DNA from: Candidatus Bathyarchaeota archaeon
GTDB taxonomy: Archaea > Thermoproteota > Bathyarchaeia > JAPDIZ01
DNA: 64,000 nt
Assembly (NCBI GenBank): GCA_029259355.1
Contig: JAPDIZ010000002.1
Span: 496,001 to 560,000 of the forward strand
Direction of reading: 5' to 3'
Shown: in pieces, positions 37,991 through 47,789 of the stretch
How the letters are laid out: each line of letters opens with the position of its first letter
Position numbering within the stretch: position 1 is the stretch's first letter
The notes under the pieces: model-generated
What the model saw: only the letters and a program-made list of their open reading frames with translations
Databases searched by the model: none
Told to the model about the DNA's origin: nothing
Translations under genes and position numbers: made by a program

Positions 37991-39334
37991 TCAGCTCACC
38001 ACAGCCCTCTCTACAAGCTCCCTAACCCTATCTAAGAGGGACTTACAAGCTTCAGCATCCACCGCCTCAGCGGTTATCCTAAGGATAGGCTCTGTGCCCG
38101 AGGGCCTAACCAGCACCCAACCCTCCTCCACCTTAACCCAGACTCCGTCAAGCTCCAAAACCTTTTTAGGAGGCCCTATTGCTTCTGGCAGCTCCTTCTT
38201 CAACCTCTCCATCACGCGAGGCTTAAGCTCATCGGAACACCTAACCTTCGATCTCTGGATCGGGTAAGATGGAACGTCGGCGACGAACTCGGAGATGGAG
38301 ATGCCTCGAGAGATCGATGCCTTGAGTATCCTCACTGCGGAGAGAATTCCGTCGGGGCACGGGTTTTTATCTGGGTGTATCCAAGCTCCAGAAGGCTCTC
38401 CCCCAAAAACAGCTCCTGCTCTACGGATTTCCCTTAACACGTTTACGTCACCCACTGGGCAGCGCACAACTCTCCCACCTCGAGAAGCGACGTACCTATC
38501 GATGCACATCGAAGCATCTACAGGCACTACCACAACCCCGCCTCCACAGACGTGAGCAGCGTATGCTGCCAAGAGCCTGTCTGGGTCTACGAACCTCCCG
38601 CATTCATCAATTACCGCGACTCTATCAGCATCTCCATCGAAGGCTATGGCTGCGTCGGCGCCCCACTTAAAAACAACCTTTTCAAGGTATTTGAGAGAAT
38701 GCCCATCGGGCTCTGGCCTCCTCCCCGGAAAGAAACCATCGAAGAACGCATTTACTGAGAAGACTTTGCACCCCATTCTGGAGAAGGCTTCGGGAGCGAC
38801 TGCAGAAGCAGCACCATTAGCTGGGTCTACGACCAGCTTTGCTCCATCGAGCTCCGCTCCCTCCTCAACTAGCATGTCGAGATAACCCGAAATGCTTTGC
38901 TCATTCACCCGTCCAAGCTCCGCCCAGCTTGCTCTTCGCGCTTTTTTGGCGTAGACTAATTCCTCAACCTTTTCCTCCTCTTCTCTCCCCAAAGCCTCTC
39001 CAAAGCTGTTGAACACTTTTATTCCATTGTACTCTGGAGGATTATGAGAAGCAGTTACCATCACCCCATACCTCGCGCCCACTTCTCTCGTAGTAAACGC
39101 TAGCGCAGGCGTGGGAGCTACGCCAAGCAGATAAACTGAGCACCCGGTAGATAGGAGGCCGGAAACAAGCGCTTTCTCCAACATGTAACTAGAGGTTCGG
39201 GTGTCTCGAGCGACAGCCACCAAACCCGCTTCCGCCAACGCTCCCACAGCTTCTCCAACAGAAAGCGCGAGCTGAGGAGTGAGGAATTGGTTAGCCAGCC
39301 CCCTTATTCCAGATGTTCCAAAGAGCTTGGACAA
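37991..39334 (-). CDS. glmM: Phosphoglucosamine mutase / phosphomannomutase
   Basis: FGTSGIRG, TASHNPPEYNGIK, FDGDADRVAVID, RPSGTEP. Confidence 0.94.
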   Translation of the reverse strand: MSKLFGTSGIRGLANQFLTPQLALSVGEAVGALAEAGLVAVARDTRTSSYMLEKALVSGLLSTGCSVYLLGVAPTPALAFTTREVGARYGVMVTASHNPPEYNGIKVFNSFGEALGREEEEKVEELVYAKKARRASWAELGRVNEQSISGYLDMLVEEGAELDGAKLVVDPANGAASAVAPEAFSRMGCKVFSVNAFFDGFFPGRRPEPDGHSLKYLEKVVFKWGADAAIAFDGDADRVAVIDECGRFVDPDRLLAAYAAHVCGGGVVVVPVDASMCIDRYVASRGGRVVRCPVGDVNVLREIRRAGAVFGGEPSGAWIHPDKNPCPDGILSAVRILKASISRGISISEFVADVPSYPIQRSKVRCSDELKPRVMERLKKELPEAIGPPKKVLELDGVWVKVEEGWVLVRPSGTEPILRITAEAVDAEACKSLLDRVRELVERAVVS

Positions 39335-39349
39335 CTCGCTACACCCGCT

Positions 39350-39976
39350 CTAAGTGGGTATAAACCTGCGAAGAGGGTCTTCCGACAACACCCTCTTCAG
39401 CTGCTGAAGGGTGAGGCCGGTTATCCTATCGCCAAATATATCGCAAAACCTCACCTTATTAACCCAGTCACTAGGCCTAACAAGCACTTCCACATCAAAC
39501 CCACACAAAGATCGAGTGAGTATTTGGATGGTAACGTCTTCGCCGCAGCTATGTGGTAGAACAACTTCTTTAACAGAGAGCATGGGGTAGCCAGCAGAAA
39601 TCAGAGCGTTGACTACGCGCTGAGGATCTTCGCAGAAAACCTCTATGTCGATATCGCTTCCCTTGTGAGCCAAACCCCTCCACACGCTGCCGATAAGCCG
39701 TGGGTTGAAGTCCTTTAGAGCTTCCATAACCGAGAGCGCATCTCTTCTCATCTCTACTAGGAGCTTGTCTCTCTGAGCTCCCTCTACTTCGTCGATGAGC
39801 TTATCTAGCTGCTGCGCAACCTCAGCGTTTGAAGGAATCAGTCTGTAGCCAAGAGCTTTGGCAGCCATCTCCTTTGCCTGCTTATACTCGTGAGCTACGC
39901 GGCTGTAGAGTAGCTTAGCAGCTTCTCGAGCTATTCTTTGCCTAACATCCTCTCTTTGTCGGCTAAACGCGTACAT
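39350..39976 (-). CDS. Nucleotidyltransferase-fold protein
   Basis: IGSVWRGLAHKGSDIDIEVFC (GS...DxD). Confidence 0.8.
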   Translation of the reverse strand: MYAFSRQREDVRQRIAREAAKLLYSRVAHEYKQAKEMAAKALGYRLIPSNAEVAQQLDKLIDEVEGAQRDKLLVEMRRDALSVMEALKDFNPRLIGSVWRGLAHKGSDIDIEVFCEDPQRVVNALISAGYPMLSVKEVVLPHSCGEDVTIQILTRSLCGFDVEVLVRPSDWVNKVRFCDIFGDRITGLTLQQLKRVLSEDPLRRFIPT

Positions 39977-39985
39977 CGGCTACTC

Positions 39986-40612
39986 CTAAGAAGCAGCAGC
40001 GACTTGCTGCACAGCTGCGAGCGCAACCTCTTCTGGGTAGCTGAGCAGCTTCGACTTCCTAACCCCTACGTGCCTAAGCGGCACAATCTTCTTCGCTTCG
40101 TTGTATATGTCGGAGGCTATCTTGCCCAGCACAGCTTCCTGCACGAACTGGTCAAAGTTTAGAGAAGCTGCCTTCGCCTCAACTATCTGCTTCATAATCG
40201 CTCGGATAGCTTTCTCCTGAGAAGTCTTTATGCGGTGTGTAGAGAAGGCCACCACCGAGACCCTGAGCTTGTAGCCATCTTTAGTGGTTATGTCGAATAT
40301 CCCGTCGATGCGGGAGCTACCTCTCCTAACCAAGCTCCTCAGGTAGTCGCGGGAGTACTCATGCCCCTTGAAAACGGTGTATGCGTTAGTTCCTCTGACA
40401 TCGATTACCTGAAAGTACAGCTTAAGGTATTGGTGAGCGAATTCCCCAGTTATCTCATAGAGCGTCGTCTCGACGACTCGCTTAAGCATGTGCTCGGGGG
40501 TTGCGGCTGGGATTAGCGCTATCTCCTTGCCTCCGAAGTATGGCGGGGTGATGACGGAGTACCAAGTCTTTGCTCTCCACTTATCTCTGAGCCTTCTCGA
40601 CCTAGACGACAA
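39986..40612 (-). CDS. rps3ae: Ribosomal protein S3Ae
   Basis: DKWRAKTWYSVITPPYFGGKEIALIPA. Confidence 0.96.
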   Translation of the reverse strand: MSSRSRRLRDKWRAKTWYSVITPPYFGGKEIALIPAATPEHMLKRVVETTLYEITGEFAHQYLKLYFQVIDVRGTNAYTVFKGHEYSRDYLRSLVRRGSSRIDGIFDITTKDGYKLRVSVVAFSTHRIKTSQEKAIRAIMKQIVEAKAASLNFDQFVQEAVLGKIASDIYNEAKKIVPLRHVGVRKSKLLSYPEEVALAAVQQVAAAS

Positions 40613-40656
40613 CTGTGTTCACCCTTAGCAGCTACCACACAGGAAAAACCTTGGCT

Positions 40657-40890
40657 TTAAAGCTTTGTGCTCTCTAAGGCTTTGAGCGTTTTCTCAGAGA
40701 TCTGCATACACCAGAGGATGTCGTCTACTGCGACTATTAACTTCTCAAGCCCCCCCGTATATGAGACCGAAATCTCCACTGACTCGCCCTCTACCCTAGT
40801 CTCTATATGCATCCCCTCGGGAGCGTCCACGTTGTCTGGGGAGATCGCTCTGCACACTGCTAAAGCCTCCTCCTCGTTTTGATACCGCAC
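40657..40890 (-). CDS. Second Pcc1-like KEOPS-type protein (coding may extend upstream of the GTG)
   Basis: VRYQNEEEALAVCRAISPDNVDAPEGMHIETRVEGESVEISVSYTGGLEKLIVAVDDILWCMQISEKTL. Confidence 0.75.
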   Translation of the reverse strand: MRYQNEEEALAVCRAISPDNVDAPEGMHIETRVEGESVEISVSYTGGLEKLIVAVDDILWCMQISEKTLKALESTKL

Positions 40891-40904
40891 TGAGATGCGC
40901 GCCT

Positions 40905-42359
40905 TTAGCTTGAGCCCAGAGTGCTCTTCACCATGGAGTCTATTGCTTTCAGAAATTCTTCTACACCCCCTTCGGGGATGTTTGCCCCCGCTGCTATGTC
41001 GTGGCCTCCTCCCCTACCACCCACGAGGCTTGCTGCCTTGTTCATTATCTCCCCGAGGTTTAGGCCCTTCGAGACCGCCTTTGGAGATGTTCTCGCAGAC
41101 ACCTTTATCCTTCCCCGCTCGTCTCTCGCCAACGCGATGAGCGGCCTCATCTCATCCATTAGACCCGAAGTGGAGATTATCGTAGCAACAGTGCTCAGCA
41201 TTCTATCATCGATTACGCCCTCTCCCCTGACCACATCTATCGACTGCATGTGAACCCTTGCTCCAGGATCTGTGACCACCCAATTTAGGAATTTAGCGAT
41301 TCTTCTCCGATACTCCGAGTAGGTTTCCATAGCCTCTTTCAGCGCGCTTCCTCGATCTCCCATGCACACCGCAACTCCTAAACCCGCTTTGCCCATCTTG
41401 CCGCAGGAGTTTATCAGAGCCGAAAACTCTCTCGCATCTCTCAGAGGCGATCCCCTTTCCTCGTTGAGGAAGGTGTAGGCGCATCCGATTAGGCTAAGTA
41501 TGCTGTCGCTAGAAACCCCCTTTGACACTAGGTACTTCACGACTTCGGTGAAGAGCTTCTGCTTCTCATCCCAGCTGAGGTCTGAAAGCGTTCGAGGCCT
41601 ATCTCCTGAATAGGCGTCTATGCCTATGGACCTGAGGAAAGCATAACAGCTATCTTCTTCTCCGCTTAGCCCCGGCATGAAGGGAGAGGTAGTCGAAGCA
41701 AGAGCTACATGTACTGGCCTAGTCTCTCTCCCAAAGAGCAGCAAGTCCTTCTCAACATCTACGTAGCCATAGCGTATACCGTCTTCAACTATCTGCTTGT
41801 TAAGCCCCCGAAGCTCCCTCTCTGGGTTTCTATCCTGCATATCCCCAACCGCACCGACGATTGCGACGGGGGCGAGGTAGACGTACTCCTCTGGCGATGC
41901 GCTTCGAGCGACGAAGTAGGCAACTCCCGAGGCGCTGATATCTCTTGCGCCATCGAAGCCAAAGAGATGTGGGTTTACATGCCAAAGCTTCTCACCAGAC
42001 GCTTCCACAGGCTGATGATGGTCGAGAACAACTACATCTCTGCCTCCCAAGTACTCTAGGATTAGGTCGAGGTATCCGCTTCCACAGTCGGTGAATATGT
42101 ATAGGTCCGCACCCTCCTCCGACACACTGCTTAAAACCTCTTCGTCCAGCTGCCTCTCAATTCTTATGCAAAACGAAGCGTCTAAGCTGTGGAGGAGACA
42201 GCCCACAATCCCCGCAGCAGCCAAGCCATCAGAGTCTAGGTGAGAAGTTACTCGCACATACGAGCCCTTTTTCGCGTGTTCGAAGATCTTAGAGAAAGCC
42301 TCCTCAACAGCTTTTGCAAATCCTTCTAAGTCTCCCTCCCTGCTCATAGACACCGCCAA
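40905..42359 (-). CDS. DHH-family single-strand exonuclease, archaeal RecJ-like
   Basis: VTSHLDSDGLAAAGIVG, VLDHHQP, GRGGGHDIAAGA. Confidence 0.88.
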   Translation of the reverse strand: MAVSMSREGDLEGFAKAVEEAFSKIFEHAKKGSYVRVTSHLDSDGLAAAGIVGCLLHSLDASFCIRIERQLDEEVLSSVSEEGADLYIFTDCGSGYLDLILEYLGGRDVVVLDHHQPVEASGEKLWHVNPHLFGFDGARDISASGVAYFVARSASPEEYVYLAPVAIVGAVGDMQDRNPERELRGLNKQIVEDGIRYGYVDVEKDLLLFGRETRPVHVALASTTSPFMPGLSGEEDSCYAFLRSIGIDAYSGDRPRTLSDLSWDEKQKLFTEVVKYLVSKGVSSDSILSLIGCAYTFLNEERGSPLRDAREFSALINSCGKMGKAGLGVAVCMGDRGSALKEAMETYSEYRRRIAKFLNWVVTDPGARVHMQSIDVVRGEGVIDDRMLSTVATIISTSGLMDEMRPLIALARDERGRIKVSARTSPKAVSKGLNLGEIMNKAASLVGGRGGGHDIAAGANIPEGGVEEFLKAIDSMVKSTLGSS

Positions 42360-42362
42360 GGG

Positions 42363-42836
42363 CTAGAGGGGTATAACTGGCTTGTACTTCCAGTCTGGAG
42401 GAAGGAGGCCTCTCCTCGCGTAGTACCTCGAGAGACGATGTATTTTGGATTCGATGATCCTCAGCGCTCGCTTATTGGCATAGTCCTTCCCATGCCTCTC
42501 AAGGTGCCTCCTCAGCCTAGTCGCCTTTTTGATGAGCACGTCAAGGTCTTCGGGTATCTTAGGAGCCAAACCAGCTTCTCTCAGTATCCTAGTAACCTTT
42601 TTACCAGTGATCGACCTGACGAGCGGTATCCCGTACTGATCTCTCAAGATAATGCCTATCATCGAGGGGGGATGGCCTTCTTTAGCCAGCTTAATGACTA
42701 AAGCTTCGACCTCCTCTGGCTGGTACTTGCACCAAGCAGGAGGACGCTTAGTAGCAGGTCTGGTCGATCCCGACCGTCCGCGCTTGTGGGTGTGCATTCT
42801 AGCCAACTTCTCGCAGCAACCCCCTAGCGCAGACAA
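42363..42836 (-). CDS. rps15: Ribosomal protein S15
   Basis: [14 protein letters not shown]...[40 protein letters not shown]. Confidence 0.96.
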   Translation of the reverse strand: MSALGGCCEKLARMHTHKRGRSGSTRPATKRPPAWCKYQPEEVEALVIKLAKEGHPPSMIGIILRDQYGIPLVRSITGKKVTRILREAGLAPKIPEDLDVLIKKATRLRRHLERHGKDYANKRALRIIESKIHRLSRYYARRGLLPPDWKYKPVIPL

Positions 42837-42859
42837 TCGCTTGCTGTAGTATATAAGCG

Positions 42860-43438
42860 TTAGACGAGCCGGCGGTTGCGCAGCCAGCTAGCAAAAGCTC
42901 TAAGAGCTCTCGCCCTATGCGATAAGGTGTTCTTCTCCTCGGTAGACATTTCGGCAAAAGTTCTTCCATTACCTTCTGAGGGGATGAAGATGGGGTCGTA
43001 CCCAAAGCCATGGCTACCCCTTGGCTCAAGCGATATCCTCCCATAGACCCTCCCAGAAAACGCCTCAAGCTCTCCCCGCACGAGGTCGCAAAAAGCGATC
43101 ACAGACTCGAAGTATGCCTCTCTATTCTCGACACCCTCCATCAGCTTCAGCACCCCCAGCACCCCAATGGTTTTGTAGACGTAGGATGAGTAGGGGCCGG
43201 GAAAGCCTCCTAAAGCCTCTATAAAAAGCCCAGCGTCCTCAACGAACACCGGCCTCTTCAGCTTCTGCGCAGCTTCTTGTGCGGATCGCTTAGCTATCTC
43301 CTCTAGACTATCCGACTGTATTTCCACACACTCCTGGTTAACCCACTCAACCCTTATTCCGAAGCTACGCAGAAGCTTACTGGCCTCCTCGTACTTACCT
43401 CTGTTGGTGGTTACGAAGCAAATAGTCAACCCAGGCAC
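42860..43438 (-). CDS. XTP/dITP pyrophosphatase (HAM1/RdgB)
   Basis: [52 protein letters not shown]. Confidence 0.95.
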   Translation of the reverse strand: MPGLTICFVTTNRGKYEEASKLLRSFGIRVEWVNQECVEIQSDSLEEIAKRSAQEAAQKLKRPVFVEDAGLFIEALGGFPGPYSSYVYKTIGVLGVLKLMEGVENREAYFESVIAFCDLVRGELEAFSGRVYGRISLEPRGSHGFGYDPIFIPSEGNGRTFAEMSTEEKNTLSHRARALRAFASWLRNRRLV

Positions 43439-44086
43439 CTACCTAAACGTGATGTACCTACCGCGTTTCTCTATTTCGCCAACCCTCTCCATGACTTTCT
43501 TAGCTTCCTCTTCGCCCACTACGCTGGAATACCCTACTACGACGTGTGAGAAGGACAGCTCCGCATACCTGTAGTGAGCGCTCGTCAGAGCTCGCTTTAG
43601 GAGGTATAGGTCAACGCCTCTATCCTCTATTGACTTGCTCCTCTCTGCAAGGCCGAAGTCTACGAAGAATATCTCATCTCCCACTACTATGAGGTTGGCT
43701 GGCGTTAGGTCTCCGTGCACTATGCCAGCTAGGTGGAGCTTAGCCACCAGCTCCCCCACATGCTCGCAGACTTTGGCTTTCTCGCTCTCTGAGAGCTCAT
43801 CGAACACCGACCTAAGCGTAGGCCCCTCAATGTAGCGCATGATAATCGAAGTGTCTTTGAGGTTTACTGAAAAGACTGGTGGGGTGGGGACGCCAGCTCT
43901 CCTAGCTTCCGAGAGAAGCTGAGCTTCTTTGATCGTCCTGCTTCTGCGAATAGCATAGTCTAGCTGAGGATGTCGGTACGCTTTGGGGATGCGGCGCTTT
44001 AGAACGGCTGGATAGCCCATCCACTCTATCCTATACAGCTCGGCCTCAGCTCCTTTCTTGATCAGTTCTCCCTTCAGCTCCTCCAA
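43439..44086 (-). CDS. bud32: KEOPS kinase Bud32
   Basis: KKGAEAELYRIEWMGYPAVLKRR, GIVHGDLTPANLIV, FFVDFGLAE. Confidence 0.96.
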   Translation of the reverse strand: MEELKGELIKKGAEAELYRIEWMGYPAVLKRRIPKAYRHPQLDYAIRRSRTIKEAQLLSEARRAGVPTPPVFSVNLKDTSIIMRYIEGPTLRSVFDELSESEKAKVCEHVGELVAKLHLAGIVHGDLTPANLIVVGDEIFFVDFGLAERSKSIEDRGVDLYLLKRALTSAHYRYAELSFSHVVVGYSSVVGEEEAKKVMERVGEIEKRGRYITFR

Positions 44087-45078
44087 GGAACATCCACCTC
44101 ATCGAACCTCCACCTAGGCGATACAAAGCTCTCCTCGACGGATACCACTACACCGCTCTTGTACGCCAACACCCCAGTCCACGCGATCTGCGCTCCACAG
44201 TCGCCGGCGTACTTCATAGGGACTACGTAGAAGCGCGCATCGTGTTCTTCACAGACAACCTTCAGCATCTCCTGCAGCCGCTTGTTAGCAGCCACTCCTC
44301 CGGTCAGCAAGAGCTCTCGCTTCTCCAGAAGAGCTAGCGCTCTCTCAGCAGCTTCAGCTAGCTCAGCAAAAGCAACCTCTTGCAAGCTATAGGCTAGGTC
44401 TTCAACGGAGATTCCCTCTCGGTACTTTGCCAGCGCAGCGGTTAGCAGCCCTGAGTAGGAGACATCGTTGCCCTTTTGGAGGTAGGGTAAGTCTACCAAG
44501 TTTTTCCCCTTCTTCGCTAGCTCCTCGATGGCTGGGCCAGCTGGAGAGGGAAGCCCTATCTCCCTCGCAAACATGTCGATGAGGTTTCCCAGCGTGATAT
44601 CCTCCGTCTCGCCAAAAACCCTCCACCTACCCTCGGCAAAAGCCGCTATGGAGGTATGCCCACCCGATACCAAGACCACCAGCGGGTCGATGGCCCCTGT
44701 CGCGTATGCCGCAATCTCAATGTGCCCGATGGCGTGGTGGACTGGGGTTAGTGGTTTGTTAAGCGCAGAAGCTAGCGTCCTGGCGACCGTCGCCCCAACC
44801 CTAAGGCAAGGTCCTAGCCCAGGCCCCTTACAGTAAGCTATTGCGTCGAGCTCAGCGGGTGAGACTCCTGCTTGCTCAAAAGCCCGCTTGACCATAGATG
44901 GAGCAACGTGAGAGTGGTGCTGAGACGCCTCTCGGGGATGTATTCCCTTGCCAGGAGGAGGCTTGTAGACAGCGTTTACGTCGCACAGAACCCCCCGCTT
45001 ATCGGAGGCTATCGATACGCCAAAGGTGTGGGCTGAGGATTCTATGCCTAAGCACAAAACCTCATCTCTTTCCCTCAA
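44074..45078 (-). CDS. kae1: tRNA t6A synthase catalytic subunit Kae1
   Basis: LGIESSAHTFGVSIAS, HHSHVAP, HAIGHIEIAA, VVLVSGGHT. Confidence 0.97.
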   Translation of the reverse strand: MRERDEVLCLGIESSAHTFGVSIASDKRGVLCDVNAVYKPPPGKGIHPREASQHHSHVAPSMVKRAFEQAGVSPAELDAIAYCKGPGLGPCLRVGATVARTLASALNKPLTPVHHAIGHIEIAAYATGAIDPLVVLVSGGHTSIAAFAEGRWRVFGETEDITLGNLIDMFAREIGLPSPAGPAIEELAKKGKNLVDLPYLQKGNDVSYSGLLTAALAKYREGISVEDLAYSLQEVAFAELAEAAERALALLEKRELLLTGGVAANKRLQEMLKVVCEEHDARFYVVPMKYAGDCGAQIAWTGVLAYKSGVVVSVEESFVSPRWRFDEVDVPWRS

Positions 45079-46506
45079 TTAGCGAACCACCTCCACAGTC
45101 GGCTTGAAGTTGCTGCGCAAATACTGCTCAACGTTGCGAAACCCCTTCCTCTTAGCGAGCTTGCGAAGCACCTTTGAAGCCCCTGAGCCGTACTGTATGG
45201 CCTTCTTCCTCCTATCCGCTACCTGCTCATCCACGCCTATCCTCTTGGCGTACTCCCTCAAAATCCTCTTCCTCAACTCATCAGATGCACTAAAGACTTT
45301 TAGGGAGGGAGAAATCGATAGAGCAGTGCCCACTACTTCGTCATCGAGGTATGGCACGAGCATCGTTAAGCCAAGCGAAAGCGCTAGAGAACAATCTCTG
45401 TCGAGACCATCTCTCCACAAGTTCTTGACCAGCTCAAACGATACTCGCTCCAGAAGCTCGTATCCACCCACCTTAAGCACCTTCAGTAGCTTCGCGTACC
45501 CGCAGAACAGCTCATCTGCTCCCTGTGCTACGAAAACCTCTCTCCCACCCAGCGATCTCGCCTCTTCAAAGACTGCGAGGAGTGGGGTTGCTATCTCGAC
45601 GTCGAGTGGGTTTAGCAAGCCAGTATTCTCGACTACCCCAGCAATTTTTTCCTCAAATCTCTCCTTGTTAATAGGGGCTTCCACAAGCTCGTAGCCCAAC
45701 AGCTTAGCGGCTTGCCTCGCCCACTCCAGATCCCAAGACCCCTCAAAACCAGTTACCAACAGCTTTGGAGGCTTTGCGGCATACAGCTCAAGCAGTCGAG
45801 CGAGTACTGAGCTATCCAAGCCTCCCGAGAACGAAAGAAGAGGTTTGCTGACACAAGCAGCTGCTTCCTTGACAGCGCTGCCAAGGGCCTCGTCAAGCGA
45901 CTCTAGAGCCTCACTCATTTCCTCGATTTTGCGAGTAGGGGATGGGAGCTCCTTCACAGGAGCTTCCGCAAGCTTCTCGCCATCGAATGCCAGAACTTTT
46001 CCCGGAATCAAGGGCTTAGCTATTGACGCACCCGTTAAGCCGAGAGCAGAGGGTATGGTGGAAGCCACTAGCAACCCATTCTCAAATGAGTAGAAGATGG
46101 GGATTCTGCCCAAGTAGTCTCTGGAGACAAACGCGTATCCCGAAACAACGCCTACGACAGCGTAGGGACCTTCGACGCCCTTGAGCGCCTCCGCCACCGC
46201 TTTAGCGAAATCACCCACTGAGCGCTGGTCAATGTCAACACGTCCTAGGCTTTGGCATATACTCTCCAACGCTTTTGGAGACCCACAGAGGAGAGCAAGC
46301 CCATGCTCCATTGTGGAGACTTGTGCGAAAGCTGAGAGATTTTCGCCTATCGAATAAGCAATTCGAGACGAGCCCTCAGCTAAGGCTATTGACTTAAGCG
46401 TCCACTCACGCCCCAAGGCATGCTCCAAGCTGAGTAGTTTATTCATCTCACGACCAAAGCTTCCGGAGGCGGCTAACAAAAGCTTCATTGCTCCGTTAAA
46501 GGCCAC
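45079..46506 (-). CDS. Asparagine synthase-related protein (no N-terminal glutaminase Cys)
   Basis: LLSFSGGLDSSVLARLL PPi-loop; N-terminus lacks MCGI motif. Confidence 0.85.
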   Translation of the reverse strand: MAFNGAMKLLLAASGSFGREMNKLLSLEHALGREWTLKSIALAEGSSRIAYSIGENLSAFAQVSTMEHGLALLCGSPKALESICQSLGRVDIDQRSVGDFAKAVAEALKGVEGPYAVVGVVSGYAFVSRDYLGRIPIFYSFENGLLVASTIPSALGLTGASIAKPLIPGKVLAFDGEKLAEAPVKELPSPTRKIEEMSEALESLDEALGSAVKEAAACVSKPLLSFSGGLDSSVLARLLELYAAKPPKLLVTGFEGSWDLEWARQAAKLLGYELVEAPINKERFEEKIAGVVENTGLLNPLDVEIATPLLAVFEEARSLGGREVFVAQGADELFCGYAKLLKVLKVGGYELLERVSFELVKNLWRDGLDRDCSLALSLGLTMLVPYLDDEVVGTALSISPSLKVFSASDELRKRILREYAKRIGVDEQVADRRKKAIQYGSGASKVLRKLAKRKGFRNVEQYLRSNFKPTVEVVR

Positions 46507-46583
46507 TAGGTAGCTAGAATTAAAGGTTATATAGCTAGGGATAGTTCTCTATTCACTCGCTCCACTCGGAGGGCTTCAGCGAT

Positions 46584-46898
46584 TTGGAGGTCAAGGTAGT
46601 CGAAGATCGAGAGAACGTGTTGCTTAACCGCAGAGAGCTTGTCTTGGAAATCCACCACCCCGGCGAGGGAACGCCTACCAGGATAGACGTTAGGAAGTAC
46701 ATAGCAGCCAAGTACGACGTTGAGCTTGATAGAGTATATGTTATTAAGCTCGATACCAAAACGGGTACCAACAAGACGATAGGCTACGTGAGGATATACA
46801 ACACTGTAGAGGACGCCTTAATAGAGCCCGAGTACATCAAGTTGAGAAACCAACCGAAGACAGAAGAAAGTGGTGAAGAGGTTGGGGAAGAAGCCTAA
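46584..46898 (+). CDS. rps24e: Ribosomal protein S24e
   Basis: VKVVEDRENVLLNRRELVLEIHHPGEGTPTR. Confidence 0.95.
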   Translation: MEVKVVEDRENVLLNRRELVLEIHHPGEGTPTRIDVRKYIAAKYDVELDRVYVIKLDTKTGTNKTIGYVRIYNTVEDALIEPEYIKLRNQPKTEESGEEVGEEA

Positions 46899-47055
46899 GC
46901 AGCTTTGGAAGCTTTATGAGTACGACTACGAAAAGGGTACTATTAAGCTCAAGAACAAGAGATGTCCTCGATGCGGCTCGATAATGGCTTTTCATAAACA
47001 CCCAAGGCCTAGGTGGATGTGCGGGGGCTGCGCTTACACCGACTACGTTAGCTAG
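46870..47055 (+). CDS. rps27ae: Ribosomal protein S27Ae (start may be internal TTG)
   Basis: RCPRCGSIMAFHKHPRPRWMCGGCAYTDY. Confidence 0.95.
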   Translation: MVKRLGKKPKQLWKLYEYDYEKGTIKLKNKRCPRCGSIMAFHKHPRPRWMCGGCAYTDYVS

Positions 47056-47564
47056 GCTTTGGGCATGGCTTCGTAGATCCTTCGGATAGCTTTTTTCTTC
47101 TCCTCGGTTACCCTGACAGCTACCAAGCCGCGCCTTGGTTGTCCGTAGAGCACCAACGCACCCACAGGCGCGTGCAGAACTGCTGGAAAGCCGAGCAAAT
47201 CCTCCTCCCCCAACACTTCTATTCGGGTAATGCCAGAGCTCTTCATTGCTTCAGCAACAGCTTCCTCAGCTTCTTCCTTAACCACTCCTTGCGGATTCTC
47301 GACGACCACCCTCTTGTCGAAGCTGAGTTCAGCGCCTGTTAGGGGGGAGCGAAGCGATTTGCCATCGATTAGGTAGATGTCCGGCTTTATCCCCATCTCG
47401 AAGAGAGACTCCGTCACTACGTCGCCTACAGCAATCACCTTCGTTGGCTTAAGCTTCTCCAAAAGCCTCAGAATCTTTGGAGGAGTTTCGCTTCGACTAC
47501 CCTCTATCAAGATTCCCAGAGGTCTCTTTAGCCTAAGCCTTATCTCCCTCGTAGCTCTCTTCAA
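47052..47564 (-). CDS. GTP-dependent dephospho-CoA kinase (DUF359)
   Basis: VIAVGDVVTESLFEMGIKPDIYLIDGKSLR; VENPQGVV; GEEDLLGFPAVLHAPVGALVLYGQPRRGLVAV. Confidence 0.9.
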   Translation of the reverse strand: MKRATREIRLRLKRPLGILIEGSRSETPPKILRLLEKLKPTKVIAVGDVVTESLFEMGIKPDIYLIDGKSLRSPLTGAELSFDKRVVVENPQGVVKEEAEEAVAEAMKSSGITRIEVLGEEDLLGFPAVLHAPVGALVLYGQPRRGLVAVRVTEEKKKAIRRIYEAMPKA

Positions 47565-47570
47565 GAGAAC

Positions 47571-47789
47571 CTACCTTACCTTGATCGCGTACTCTCCCGG
47601 CTCGTCTATACCAAGCCTCTTAGCTACCTCGGACTTTTCTGCGTCAAGCACTATCATTATCCCTGTGAAGTCTTCGCTTAAGTTGGTTCCCTTGCACCTA
47701 GGGCACACAGACCCCATCACAATCAGCTTGCAGTTTCTGCAGGCTTTTTCGCTAACCAGCTCCTGAACCCTCCCTGAGCTTCTGCACAT
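47571..47789 (-). CDS. spt4: Transcription elongation factor Spt4 (RpoE2)
   Basis: EKACRNCKLIVMGSVCPRCKGTNLSEDFTGI. Confidence 0.93.
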   Translation of the reverse strand: MCRSSGRVQELVSEKACRNCKLIVMGSVCPRCKGTNLSEDFTGIMIVLDAEKSEVAKRLGIDEPGEYAIKVR

